Shown piece by piece: positions 1 through 7,356 of a stretch of DNA of 64,000 nucleotides. The notes under the pieces were generated by a model, which did not search any database, was not told the DNA's origin, and saw only the letters and a list, made by a program, of their open reading frames with translations. The stretch is from CAWCBH01 sp963793785. GTDB lineage: Bacteria; Actinomycetota; Thermoleophilia; Solirubrobacterales; 70-9. Position numbers and translations under genes: made by a program. Where the stretch lies: NCBI GenBank assembly GCA_963793785.1, contig CAWCBH010000003.1, positions 2,108,001 through 2,172,000 on the forward strand, given 5' to 3'. Numbering within the stretch: the stretch's first letter is position 1; every line of letters begins with the position of its first letter.

Positions 1-1
1 C

Positions 2-151
2 CTCAAGCAAGCCGGGACCGGAGCCCAGAGCGGCGCCGACGTCGACATCGACTACGTGCAGATCCTCTCCTTCGACGGCGACAAGGTCACCGGGACAGAG
101 GTATTCACCGATCCAGCGAAGGCCCGCGCCGCAGCGCGACTGGATCCCTAG
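2..151 (+). CDS. C-terminal end of an NTF2-like (SnoaL) protein, cut by the window edge
   Basis: The first 49 codons are open up to a TAG stop at 149-151. The peptide ends in a beta-strand pattern (VDIDYVQILSFDGDKVTGTE) followed by FTDPAKARAA, which is how nuclear-transport-factor-2-like SnoaL proteins usually end. The start lies left of the window. It points toward the minus-strand SnoaL array that begins 12 bases away and may belong to the same family expansion. No catalytic residues can be judged from this piece. Confidence 0.55.
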   Translation, partial: LKQAGTGAQSGADVDIDYVQILSFDGDKVTGTEVFTDPAKARAAARLDP

Positions 152-163
152 CGAGAAGCTCGC

Positions 164-295
164 CTATTCCCGCTGCCCGGCAGCTTCGAGGGCCTCGCCA
201 ACATCCAGGTAGGTCCGAACGCGAGTCGCCTTGCCGTTCGCGAAGTCGGCGACGACGCCGTAGGGCGATTCCATCTCGACGTTCTCCTCCGACAT
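164..295 (-). pseudogene. Internally deleted SnoaL-like remnant
   Basis: A 43-residue frame starts MSEENVE like its neighbours and then jumps directly to the family C-terminus (ESPYGVVADF, then VRTYLDVGEALEAAG). Compared with the 135-residue copy just upstream, roughly 90 internal residues are missing but the frame is kept. What remains lacks most of the NTF2 cone fold, so an independent function is unlikely. It is the last member of a four-gene minus-strand array. Its start follows the neighbour's stop with the junction TAG-GCG-ATG seen at every step of the array. Confidence 0.7.
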
Positions 296-298
296 CGC

Positions 299-706
299 CT
301 ACTCCGACAGCCCGGTGTCGTCGAGGGCCTCTTGGGGGTCCAGGTAGGTCTGAACCCGAACGGCCTTCCCGTCTCTGTTGTCAATCACCACGGCGGCGGG
401 CGACTCGGTCTCGGCCCCGCTCCCCTTGCCACGCATGCGGATGTGGCCGATCGCAACCACTCGGTCACCAAGGTCCCTGACCTCCGAGTACCAGACGTGG
501 ATCTCGTCGAAAGCGTCGTAGATCTCTCCGAACAACCTCCGGACGCCTTCGTGCCCCCGGTACACGGTGGCCTCTCCCCCGAGCAACATCGGAAGCGCCG
601 CGTGGTACTCGACCTCTGGGTCGAGTCCCTCCAGCATCGCTTCGACGTCACGGCGGTTATACGCGTCAAGGAAGCGCTTGAAGGCCTCGACGTTCTCCTG
701 CGACAT
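299..706 (-). CDS. NTF2-like/SnoaL-family protein, array copy 3
   Basis: This 135-residue protein starts MSQENVEAFKRFLDAYN, the signature N-terminus of the small SnoaL-like family that is abundant in Thermoleophilia. Such proteins form a single alpha+beta cone. Members act as small isomerases or hydrolases or simply bind ligands, so the substrate cannot be inferred. Length is normal for the family. It lies between two paralogs, separated by three bases on each side, so all are probably co-transcribed from the right. Confidence 0.8.
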   Translation of the reverse strand: MSQENVEAFKRFLDAYNRRDVEAMLEGLDPEVEYHAALPMLLGGEATVYRGHEGVRRLFGEIYDAFDEIHVWYSEVRDLGDRVVAIGHIRMRGKGSGAETESPAAVVIDNRDGKAVRVQTYLDPQEALDDTGLSE

Positions 707-709
707 CGC

Positions 710-1120
710 CTATTCCCGCAATTCGGCGGCTTCGAGGGCCTGCTGGCGGTCATCGAAGGTCTGCAGCTGAATGACCTTGTTGTCGGCGAGCGTCCAGACC
801 GCCACGTGAGTCGCACTCACCGGCACACCGCTGGCGCGGCCGACCCTGCGATCGCGGATGACCGCCAGCACTTGGTCGCCGGCGTCTATCAGCTCCTCGA
901 CTTCGAAATCGATTTCGCCGAAGACGGAGACCGCGTCCTGCCAGAACTGCCGCACACCCTCGTGTCCCTGGTAAACCCCGCTTTGCATCAACCCTGCCGC
1001 GCGCTGGGTCGAGACGTCCCAGACGATGTCCTCGGCGTAGAGCTCGAAGGGGGTCACATCGTCACGACGGGTGACGGCGTCGTAGATCCTCCGCACGATC
1101 TCGACGTTCTCCTGCGACAT
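710..1120 (-). CDS. NTF2-like/SnoaL-family protein, array copy 2
   Basis: This is a full-length 136-residue SnoaL-like protein starting MSQENVEIVRRIYDAV. It contains the typical GHEGVRQFW segment and a DAGDQVLAVI strand. It is clearly paralogous to the copy downstream but diverged, so the duplication is not recent. The three-base gaps on both sides suggest translational coupling within the array. Specific function unknown. Confidence 0.8.
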   Translation of the reverse strand: MSQENVEIVRRIYDAVTRRDDVTPFELYAEDIVWDVSTQRAAGLMQSGVYQGHEGVRQFWQDAVSVFGEIDFEVEELIDAGDQVLAVIRDRRVGRASGVPVSATHVAVWTLADNKVIQLQTFDDRQQALEAAELRE

Positions 1121-1123
1121 CGC

Positions 1124-1363
1124 CTACTCCCCGAGGCCGGCGGCTTCGAGGGCTTCGGCGTGATCCCAGAAGAACTCCTGGTAGAAGATCCTGCCCTTGC
1201 GCATCGTGAAGACGAGCGTCAGCTCCATGTTCATGTCGGGGCCGTGGCCCGCGCCACGCCAGATGTATCTCACGGCGACTGGGTCGCCCGCGTCGATGAA
1301 GTCGCTGATCGGTACCAGGGTATTGACGTCCCAGGTGTCGCGGAGTTGCTCGTGAGAACGCAT
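1124..1363 (-). CDS. Truncated NTF2-like/SnoaL protein, first gene of the array
   Basis: The 79-residue product covers only the C-terminal half of the SnoaL fold (FIDAGDPVAVRYIW to AEALEAAGLGE). The MSQENVE N-terminus is absent and an in-frame TAG lies six codons before the ATG, so a longer form is excluded in this frame. As first gene of the array it would be read first. It may be a decayed copy that still couples translation to the next gene. Confidence 0.55.
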   Translation of the reverse strand: MRSHEQLRDTWDVNTLVPISDFIDAGDPVAVRYIWRGAGHGPDMNMELTLVFTMRKGRIFYQEFFWDHAEALEAAGLGE

Positions 1364-1716
1364 GGCTGCCTCGTCGACCTAGGTAGGGCCCCGGCTCCGG
1401 CCAATCCTCCACGGTCAAAAACAGCCCACGAGGCGGGTCCGCGAGCGAAGTGAAGGAGACGCTCTAGGAGATCCGGATCGGCCCAGCAGGTCAGGGCTCT
1501 CGAAGCTGATCGAGGGCGACGGGGGGCGCCGGAGGAGCCCCGTGGCGGCTAGGCCCAAGGGGCGACCCTGGCGCGAGGCGAAGCTGCGGACGATCCTCGA
1601 CAGGTTGCCGGAGGCGCTCGGGCCGGAGGGCAAGCGGGTTACCCCGGTGACGGTCTTCCGCCGGTCGACCGCCACCGGCGCGCTGCGTTTGACCGCACGG
1701 GCGAGAATGGCACGGC
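1364..1716. other. 353-bp stretch without a recognised gene
   Basis: This GC-rich stretch separates the minus-strand SnoaL array from the plus-strand transporter. Open frames run through it on both strands, but none has a recognisable domain or a convincing ribosome-binding site. It must hold the array promoter and probably the transporter promoter; I cannot point to clear -35/-10 boxes. Confidence 0.4.
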
Positions 1717-2583
1717 GTGATCGTCGGACTCGCCCTCGCTCTGGCCTGCGCGCTCGCGACAAACGTCGCGTTCCTGTTCAAGCATCGGGGCGCGGTCTTG
1801 GCGCCGCCGGTGAGCATCCGGCACCCGCTACGAAGTGCCGCCGACCTGTTCCGCTCCAGGTGGTTCACGCTGGGCTGGCTGGTCGCGGTCGGTGCCTGGG
1901 TGCTTCACGTCGCCGCGCTTGCGTTGGCGCCGCTGTCGATCGTCCAAGCCGTTCTGTCGGGTGGGCTGGTCTTCCTCGCAGTGCTCGCCGAACGCTACTT
2001 CGGTTTCCACCTCGGACGCCGGCAATGGCTCGGCCTGCTCGTCACTGCGACCGGGCTTTTCGTGATCGGGATCACCTCGGGATCGCAGGAAGGCGAGGCT
2101 CCGGACTATGCGCCGGCCGCCTTGATCGCGGTCGAATGCGGGGTACTGGGTCTCGCCATTGGGCTCGCGATCATCTCTGGCCGCCACAGCGGCCTGCGCG
2201 CCCGGGAGGGGATGCTCCTCGGGGTAGCGGCAGGCGCTCTGTTCGGCGTTTCCGACATCGCCCTCAAGTACCTGACCAATGCCATTGGAAACGGGGTGCT
2301 CGAGATCCTCAGTCCGTGGTCGGTGGCGGCGCTGATTGCCTCGGTGGTCGCCTTCTATGCATCGGCTCGCAGCTTGCAGCTCGGCCCGGCTGTCGAGGTC
2401 ATCGCGCTGACCTCGGTCGCGGCCAACCTGATCGCGATCGTCGGGGGCATCCTGGTCTTCCGTGATCCGATCGGGACGGGGCCGGTGGCGATCAGTGGGC
2501 GCATGATCGCCTTTGCCCTGGTGATCATCGGCGCCGCGCTGATGCCCGGGCCCATGCGAGCGACTCGTGCAGGGTCGCCTTAG
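1717..2583 (+). CDS. DMT-superfamily (EamA/NIPA-like) membrane transporter
   Basis: The 288-residue protein is hydrophobic throughout with about nine or ten predicted helices, beginning at once with LALALACALATNVAF. The two halves look like repeated five-helix units, as in drug/metabolite transporters. The conserved LAPLSIVQAVLSGGLVF stretch is typical of EamA/NIPA-like proteins. Substrate unknown. The start chosen is GTG at 1717; no ATG lies close enough to preserve the first helix. Confidence 0.75.
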   Translation: MIVGLALALACALATNVAFLFKHRGAVLAPPVSIRHPLRSAADLFRSRWFTLGWLVAVGAWVLHVAALALAPLSIVQAVLSGGLVFLAVLAERYFGFHLGRRQWLGLLVTATGLFVIGITSGSQEGEAPDYAPAALIAVECGVLGLAIGLAIISGRHSGLRAREGMLLGVAAGALFGVSDIALKYLTNAIGNGVLEILSPWSVAALIASVVAFYASARSLQLGPAVEVIALTSVAANLIAIVGGILVFRDPIGTGPVAISGRMIAFALVIIGAALMPGPMRATRAGSP

Positions 2584-2594
2584 GAGACCATCGC

Positions 2595-2978
2595 TCAGGC
2601 GACCATCGCCCGTGCCGCCGTGCCGCTCCTCGTCCGCTTACCACTCCTTGCTGGTCGCTCCGGTCTCAGCAGCACGTTGAGCAGGTCACCGACCTCGCGT
2701 TCCTCGACGAGCGGATGACGCAGGGGAAGGTCAGGCTTGACCGTGTAGCGGTTCCGCCGGCCGTGTCGCTCTCGCAGCACGTAGCCCTCCTCGACCAGCT
2801 CGGACAGGATCCGGTGGGCGGCGCGCTCGGTGATCCCTACCAATGCGGCGATGTCACGCAGTCGGATACCCGGGTCTTGAGAGACCGACAGGAGGACGTG
2901 GGCGTGGTTTGTCAGAAAGTCCCACCCCCCTGTAGTTGGACCCGACCTTTGCGGTTGATTTCTTGAAATTGAATTCAT
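2595..2978 (-). CDS. Winged helix-turn-helix (MarR-like) regulator
   Basis: The 127-residue protein carries a winged helix around residues 20-85: WDFLTNHAHVLLSVSQ, then the HTH LRDIAALVGITERAAHRIL, then the wing YVLRERHGRRNRYTV. The tail LPLRHPLVEEREVGDLLNVL is typical of a common actinobacterial single-domain regulator. It diverges from the gene at 3065 across a short AT-rich spacer, so it probably controls itself and that gene. The signal it senses is unknown; no ligand domain is present. Confidence 0.75.
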   Translation of the reverse strand: MNSISRNQPQRSGPTTGGWDFLTNHAHVLLSVSQDPGIRLRDIAALVGITERAAHRILSELVEEGYVLRERHGRRNRYTVKPDLPLRHPLVEEREVGDLLNVLLRPERPARSGKRTRSGTAARAMVA

Positions 2979-2982
2979 GAAT
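2973..2982. promoter_or_regulatory. Perfect palindrome ATTCATGAAT over the regulator start codon
   Basis: A 10-bp perfect palindrome overlaps the ATG of the winged-helix gene. It sits in a strikingly AT-rich patch (about 2955-3000) between two divergent genes. This is the position expected for an autoregulatory operator, but that role is inference. Confidence 0.35.
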
Positions 2983-3064
2983 CTATGTTACAGTATGTCT
3001 CTATTTGGGCGATCTCGCCGCCGCATCCCGTTTGCGGCGCGATCGCTGGGAAGGCACACAACTG

Positions 3065-3589
3065 ATGACAGTCCTCAGCGCCATCCGCGATCGATTCTCT
3101 CGCGTCGAAACGTCCCAGCCGAAATCGGCCGGCGATGCACCGGCCGATCCAGCAGCCGAGGCTCGGCTTCCGTTCGCCGGCTATGACCGCCTCGACAACA
3201 GGGAGCTGATGGATGGGCTCTCCGACCTTTCTCAGGTCGAGCTCGAGGCCGCCGAGGTCTACGAGCGGCACCACAAGGACCGGGGCCCGATCCTCGCCAA
3301 GCTGAACTACATGCGTGGACGCGAGCCGCTCCCAGGCTACGACGCTCTAAGCGTCGAGGAGATCCTGGCGGCGCTGGAGGGGGCCGACCTGGTGACGATC
3401 AAGAAGGTCCGCGGCTACGAGCGGAAGTTCGCCAACCGCCCCGAGGTCATGGAGGAGGTCGCCCGCGTCCGCCGCCACCGCCAGGCGAGCGAACCGAAGA
3501 CCGCGGTGCCGAAATACCAGTCGCTCGGCGGAGCATCCGTCTCGAACGAGCGACCCGTAGGTCCCCCGGTGGGGAGCGGTCGACCATGA
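3065..3589 (+). CDS. Unknown protein with two copies of a GYD...YE helical repeat
   Basis: From ATG 3065 the product is 174 residues; an in-frame ATG at 3005 could add 20. It has two related segments, about residues 38-88 and 89-140. Each follows the pattern PxxGYDxL, xEhhxxL, then YExxxxxR and a helix. This resembles the short helical DUF8129/SAP-like modules of actinobacterial proteins. The last 25 residues look disordered. The stop overlaps the start of the MpsC-like gene by four bases, so the two are coupled. Function unknown. Confidence 0.65.
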   Translation: MTVLSAIRDRFSRVETSQPKSAGDAPADPAAEARLPFAGYDRLDNRELMDGLSDLSQVELEAAEVYERHHKDRGPILAKLNYMRGREPLPGYDALSVEEILAALEGADLVTIKKVRGYERKFANRPEVMEEVARVRRHRQASEPKTAVPKYQSLGGASVSNERPVGPPVGSGRP

Positions 3590-3951
3590 CCGCCTTCCCG
3601 ACCCTTTCGGCGGATCTGACCAAATCGCTCAGCTCGCTTTGGACGCGCTACGCGGGGAAGCGGCCGACAAGCGGGCGCACCGAGATCCGCGGCAACATCG
3701 TCACCTGTCAGCTGATTGATGCCGTGAACGACTTCAACAAGAGCATGGTCGCTCCGCAGACCGCCGACAGTGTCCGTGGCGTTGGCAAGCCGACTCTGGC
3801 CGAGTACAAGAGGGAGGCAGTCGCTGCGGTTGTGGGAGTGACGCGACAGCGGGTCACTTCCTTCATGAGCAGCCATGATCGCGATACCGATGTCGCGACT
3901 GAGATCTTCACCTTGGAGCCATCGCTCGGGAAGGGGCGCCGGCGTGCATAG
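3586..3951 (+). CDS. MpsC/DUF2294-domain protein, copy 1
   Basis: The 121-residue protein matches the MpsC (formerly DUF2294) pattern: LWTRYAGKRPTSGRTEIRGN, a central region, then VVGVTRQRVTSFMSSHDRDT and VATEIFTLEP. In Staphylococcus MpsC belongs to the MpsABC system linked to membrane potential and bicarbonate supply, but single-domain homologs are widespread and uncharacterised. It overlaps the preceding gene by ATGA. Two further MpsC-like genes lie within 2 kb. Confidence 0.7.
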   Translation: MTAFPTLSADLTKSLSSLWTRYAGKRPTSGRTEIRGNIVTCQLIDAVNDFNKSMVAPQTADSVRGVGKPTLAEYKREAVAAVVGVTRQRVTSFMSSHDRDTDVATEIFTLEPSLGKGRRRA

Positions 3952-4006
3952 CGGACGCGAACCGAAGGGCGACCGTCTAACGCCCTGACGTCCGTCAGCA
4001 CGCTTT

Positions 4007-4267
4007 TCAGCTTCTGAGGAAGCGCTCCCTGGCGGCGCGACGCCGCGCGATGGGAATCTGCTTCCAGTAGCTGCGCAGCGTTTCGCACTGGGGCAGATGT
4101 TCCGATCCGGTGAGCTGGCGGTAGCGACCAGGTTCGTAGTCATGTAGGTGGACCAGCGCCCAGATAGCTTCGTTCAACCCGCCCAGCTCCGCGTAGCTCG
4201 CCAGCAAGAACTCCTGGGAGCCGGTGCGGCGGAGAAGAGCAGATGAGACGCTTAACGCGCCCGGCAC
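4007..4267 (-). CDS. Small hypothetical protein downstream of an MpsC-like gene
   Basis: The 86-residue product starts with GTG immediately after the TAG of the upstream MpsC-like gene, so it is probably translated by coupling. It is not membrane-like and has a strongly basic end (ARRRAARERFLRS). No family was recognised. The tight junction is the main reason for accepting it. Confidence 0.45.
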   Translation of the reverse strand: MPGALSVSSALLRRTGSQEFLLASYAELGGLNEAIWALVHLHDYEPGRYRQLTGSEHLPQCETLRSYWKQIPIARRRAARERFLRS

Positions 4268-4657
4268 CTATTCTTCCCCTGCGTTTGCTTGGTCCCCGCT
4301 ATCGGGAAGCGGATGAAGCAGAAAGAACTCCAGCGAATAGTCGGGGTCGATGTGGTTGTCGCTGAAAAACGCCTCCACCGTGCGACCGCTCAGTCGCTCA
4401 ACAAGCTGAACCAGGTCGTCGCGCATCAGCTCCTGCAGAACGTGGCGGGTATGCAGCACGTGCTTTTCCTCGCCCATCGCGACGAGGTTGCGTTCCCCCT
4501 TGGTGAGCGGGTCCCCAAGGACGACCGCGACCGTGTCTTGGTCGATGACGGTGCGGGCCTTGGTTGGCCCCCGGCCGATGAAATCGCGAAGAAGCTGAAC
4601 CGTGCCCCGCGAGATGTCTGCGGCAACCGAGCCGTGATCAAGAGAGGTGTCGGGCAT
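4268..4657 (-). CDS. MpsC/DUF2294-domain protein, copy 2
   Basis: At 129 residues this is the most canonical of the three MpsC-like proteins. It has FIGRGPTKARTVIDQDTVAV, LTKGERNLV, then LSGRTVEAFFSDNHIDPDYS and FFLLHPLP. The family is cytoplasmic and small. It is on the opposite strand from the other two copies and heads a two-gene unit with the small ORF at 4007. Confidence 0.75.
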   Translation of the reverse strand: MPDTSLDHGSVAADISRGTVQLLRDFIGRGPTKARTVIDQDTVAVVLGDPLTKGERNLVAMGEEKHVLHTRHVLQELMRDDLVQLVERLSGRTVEAFFSDNHIDPDYSLEFFLLHPLPDSGDQANAGEE

Positions 4658-5047
4658 AAGAGCCCTTCTCGACCTCTCTCCAGTAAGGCTACGCGAGAGG
4701 CAGAGAGGACGGTGAGAACCCGACGGGCAGCGCTACCCACAGTAGCGCGATCAGGTCGAGGCCGGGAAGACAGCATGCGAATCTTGCTTAGAGCTTCGGC
4801 CCCTTTGCAGTGATTGTCCGCAAACTCCGGTAGCTAGGGCCGACCCCCACACATGGCCCCCCGGCTTTCTGCTAACACCGGCTGCGAGTGGTCTGAGGGC
4901 GCCTGTCTGGGACGTCTCCGAATCGTGAGTACGGTCCGCCGGCTGCCTGCTCAGACTCCCCCGGCCTCTCCTCGATAGGACGATCGCGGTCACTGGCCAG
5001 CGATCCGGACTTCGGACCCGATCGGGTTTCGAGGAAGTGGAGGCACA
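4658..5047. other. 390-bp intergenic stretch, no gene recognised
   Basis: This lies between two divergent genes (MpsC-like copy 2 and the zinc-ribbon protein) and should contain both promoters. Open frames on the minus strand here show no known motif. The only clear signal is a strong ribosome-binding site (GGAGG) at the right edge, eight bases before ATG 5048. Confidence 0.4.
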
Positions 5048-5266
5048 ATGGACCTTCTCGCGTGCTCGCGGTGCAACCGTCGTTTTTACGCACCGAGCAT
5101 CGGGCTCTCTGAGAGCCGCTGCTGTTTGCGATGCGGAGGCGGCCTGCTCTTGAGCCGACATGCGATCACGTCGATTCCGCTAGACGCTCGCTGGTTTGAC
5201 GCTGGTATTGCGCCTGGCGAGGCGCCGGCATTCACCGCGGTAGCGGATTGGGTCGAATCCCGTTGA
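5048..5266 (+). CDS. Small zinc-ribbon-like protein
   Basis: The 72-residue protein has two CxxC knuckles (CSRC near residue 6 and CLRC near residue 28) spaced as in a zinc ribbon, followed by about 40 residues without a known fold. A good GGAGG ribosome-binding site precedes the ATG. Such proteins may bind nucleic acid or act as metal-binding adaptors; nothing here decides that. It is followed closely by an MpsC-like gene on the same strand. Confidence 0.6.
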   Translation: MDLLACSRCNRRFYAPSIGLSESRCCLRCGGGLLLSRHAITSIPLDARWFDAGIAPGEAPAFTAVADWVESR

Positions 5267-5328
5267 CGGGATGGGCATGAGCGAGCCGGCCAGCGCAAGC
5301 CAGATTCGAGGTCCGCATCGCGGATCAG

Positions 5329-5709
5329 ATGGCCCTCCTGCAGGCCAACTACTACGGGGTTCCTCCAAAAGAGGCCCGCGCCTACGTCATCCCCGGCGAG
5401 ATTGTGATTGTGGTGCTGCGCGAGACCTTTACCCCTGCCGAGAAGGTGCTGATCGGCAATGGCGACGCTGAGACGATCCAGCATTCGCGCCGCCGCTTTC
5501 AGCAGCTCTCCCGCGAGGCCTTTGGTGCGGTGGTCGAACAGGCCACGGGCGAGCAGGTGGAGTCGTTCTTATCTGAGACCAATCTGGATAAAGAGGTGGC
5601 GGTCGAGATATTTCTAATGGCCGGCGAGGCTCGCACCCAAATGGAGAATTTCGAGCAAGTCAGCGAGCCGAGACCGAACACTCTTCCTGTGCCCGAGGAG
5701 CGCCAATGA
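5329..5709 (+). CDS. MpsC/DUF2294-domain protein, copy 3 (N-terminus probably frameshifted)
   Basis: From ATG 5329 the product is 126 residues: LLQANYYGVPPKEARAYVIP, TPAEKVLIG, then TGEQVESFLSETNLDKEVAV, the MpsC pattern. Codons just before this ATG (RFEVRIADQ) also fit the family, but the frame is closed by TGA with no good start. In the next frame an ATG at 5271 or 5277 starts MSEPASASQI. One missing or extra base near 5308 would join the two into a normal N-terminus. Confidence 0.65.
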   Translation: MALLQANYYGVPPKEARAYVIPGEIVIVVLRETFTPAEKVLIGNGDAETIQHSRRRFQQLSREAFGAVVEQATGEQVESFLSETNLDKEVAVEIFLMAGEARTQMENFEQVSEPRPNTLPVPEERQ

Positions 5710-5752
5710 ATCGCGCAAAGAGCCGCTGGGCAGGCAAAGGGAAGGAGAGCAA

Positions 5753-6151
5753 ATGAACAAGGTGGTTGCACTGCGAAACGAGATAGCCGAATGCATGGAG
5801 GCCGGCGACACACTTGAGCAGATGGAGACGGAGATCGACTCATCGGGTTTGGGCGAGGAGGAGAGGTCTGCATTGTGGCTTTTCGCCTGGTCCTATCTGC
5901 CCTTCGGTGCTCAGCGAAAAGCAGCGACGCAGATGCTCGCCGAGACCTACGACGGTCCAGAGATGGACGACGAGGCGCGAGGCTCAGCCGAGAAGCTGGC
6001 CAGCGTTATGGAAGCGGTGCGCGAGCATGAGGATCGGACCCGCTCACGCGCCGCCCCGCGCCGCCCAGCCGATGATTGGCTTTACAAGCGATGCAGGGCC
6101 GCGCTTTCCAACGGCAAGGACTCAAAGCCCCCCGCCCACGGGCACGCCTAG
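5753..6151 (+). CDS. Hypothetical soluble protein
   Basis: This 132-residue acidic, helix-rich protein has an AAGGAGAG ribosome-binding site seven bases before the ATG. It contains an LGEEERSALWLFAWSYLPF helix. No family was recognised. Its stop codon lies inside a 41-bp repeat found again at 27.2 kb, so its original C-terminus may have been replaced by recombination. Confidence 0.55.
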   Translation: MNKVVALRNEIAECMEAGDTLEQMETEIDSSGLGEEERSALWLFAWSYLPFGAQRKAATQMLAETYDGPEMDDEARGSAEKLASVMEAVREHEDRTRSRAAPRRPADDWLYKRCRAALSNGKDSKPPAHGHA

Positions 6152-6185
6152 CGACTCAACTATCCGCGGGTGGCTCCGAGGGACA
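6145..6185 (+). repeat. 41-bp dispersed repeat, copy 1
   Basis: These 41 bases recur in inverted orientation at 27232-27272 with 38 identical positions. The core CGCCTAGCGACTCAACTATC is identical in both. In both places the repeat abuts the 5' break of a truncated gene and points the same way relative to it. It looks like the end of a mobile or recombining element; its nature is unknown. Confidence 0.7.
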
Positions 6186-6497
6186 GAGATCCAAGGCCTA
6201 AAGGAGCGCCACGGATGGGAGCTCATCCCCTGGTACACGATCACCGACGACTTCGACGCAGACTTCGGGGTCGACCAGTGGCACGGGCACAACGCGTTCA
6301 TTCGGGAGGGGGACCGCATCTTCCGCACCTACTTCGTCGACGCGCGCGGCGACGAGGCGCTGGGGAGTACCTGGAGCTACCTGGACATGACGGCGCTTGG
6401 ACGCCAGGAGGAGTGGGAGGACTCGCCGGAGGACTATCCGCGAACGCCGACCGGAAGATGGTTGAACTACCACGACGCGTACGGCGAGGACGGATAA
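6186..6497 (+). pseudogene. 3' fragment of a DUF899 thioredoxin-like gene
   Basis: From 6186 to the TAA at 6495-6497 the frame reads GLKERHGWELIPWYTIT, FGVDQWHGHNAFIREGD and FRTYFVDARG. This aligns with the C-terminal half of the intact DUF899 protein at 9323 (MGWTDIPWYTIC, FGVDKWFGFNVFLRDGD, YRTYFLQHG). The N-terminal half with the Cys pair is gone. The break coincides with the right end of the 41-bp repeat. Confidence 0.75.
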
Positions 6498-6524
6498 CCG
6501 TGCTCGCATCCAAGCCCGCTACCG

Positions 6525-6800
6525 TTGCCCATTGTGAGCAGCCAGCAAGTGCCCGGTGGGGTGGTTCACAAGCTTCCCGCAGACCTGCGCAAGGCGCTGA
6601 TCGCCACCCCCACGGCACTCGATGCCTGGAAGGACATCACTCCGCTGGCGCGCAACGAGTTCATCTGCTGGGTCGAGGATGCAAAGCAGGAGACGACCCG
6701 GGAACGCCGCATTCGCCGGACCCAGGAGGAGCTGGAGGAGGGCCAGCGCCGGCCCTGCTGCTGGCCGGGGTGCAAGCACCGCGACCGCACCGGCAGGTAG
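6525..6800 (+). CDS. YdeI/OmpD-associated-like small protein
   Basis: The product (91 residues from TTG 6525, or 88 from GTG 6534) contains LPADLRKALIATPTALDAW, then LARNEFICWVEDAKQETTR and RRIRRTQEELEEGQRRPCCW. This is the C-terminal module of YdeI/OmpD-associated proteins, which also occurs alone in actinobacteria. The exact biochemical role is not established. The ending CCWPGCKHRDR gives three Cys that could bind metal. The start codon is uncertain. Confidence 0.65.
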   Translation: MPIVSSQQVPGGVVHKLPADLRKALIATPTALDAWKDITPLARNEFICWVEDAKQETTRERRIRRTQEELEEGQRRPCCWPGCKHRDRTGR

Positions 6801-6856
6801 CGGGCCAGCGTCCGGCATTCCCGTCGCCACAGCGGGCGCGACAGGACAGAACGGGG

Positions 6857-7258
6857 CTACTCCTGCAGCCCGGCGGCTTCAAGGGCCTGCGCCCTGGTAG
6901 TGAACGCTCGCATTCGCGCCACCTTGCCGTCTCGCAACTCGTGGACCCAGAAGGCTTTGGCGTCCAGCGGAGCGCCACTGGCCTTCCCCTGTCCGCGCAT
7001 CGCTACCACCCCAAAGACGAGGTCGTCCCCTGCATCGACGAACTCGATCGGCTCTTGGACGAATTCGCCCCACATGTCCCGAAAGTGTCGGTCGATCTCA
7101 CGGACGCCCGCCTTGCCTAAATAGACGGCGTGATCGGGAAGCTCGGGGAAGTCTTCCATCACGCAGTCCTCGGCGAAGTGGTCGAGGACAGCCTCCGGAC
7201 CTTCCCTCGCAACGATCTTCCAGACGCGAGCAACGAACTCGACGTTCTCCTGCGCCAT
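6857..7258 (-). CDS. NTF2-like/SnoaL-family protein
   Basis: This 133-residue SnoaL-like protein begins MAQENVEFVARVWKIV and ends AQALEAAGLQE, as do the array copies at the left end of the window. It is not in the array itself but belongs to the same expansion. It is divergent from the reductase at 7357, with a shared 98-bp promoter region. Confidence 0.75.
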   Translation of the reverse strand: MAQENVEFVARVWKIVAREGPEAVLDHFAEDCVMEDFPELPDHAVYLGKAGVREIDRHFRDMWGEFVQEPIEFVDAGDDLVFGVVAMRGQGKASGAPLDAKAFWVHELRDGKVARMRAFTTRAQALEAAGLQE

Positions 7259-7356
7259 CGCGCACGCAGTATCTCTCAGCGGAGGTCACCTTCCATGCAA
7301 AGCGATACTGGCATTGAGAGCCCGCGGCCCCAGCGGCCCCCTACTGAGGAGGCGCG

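Noticed and set aside
332..1453. A 373-codon plus-strand frame across the SnoaL array
   Set aside because: It is antisense to four recognisable SnoaL-like frames with uniform junctions and has no motif of its own.
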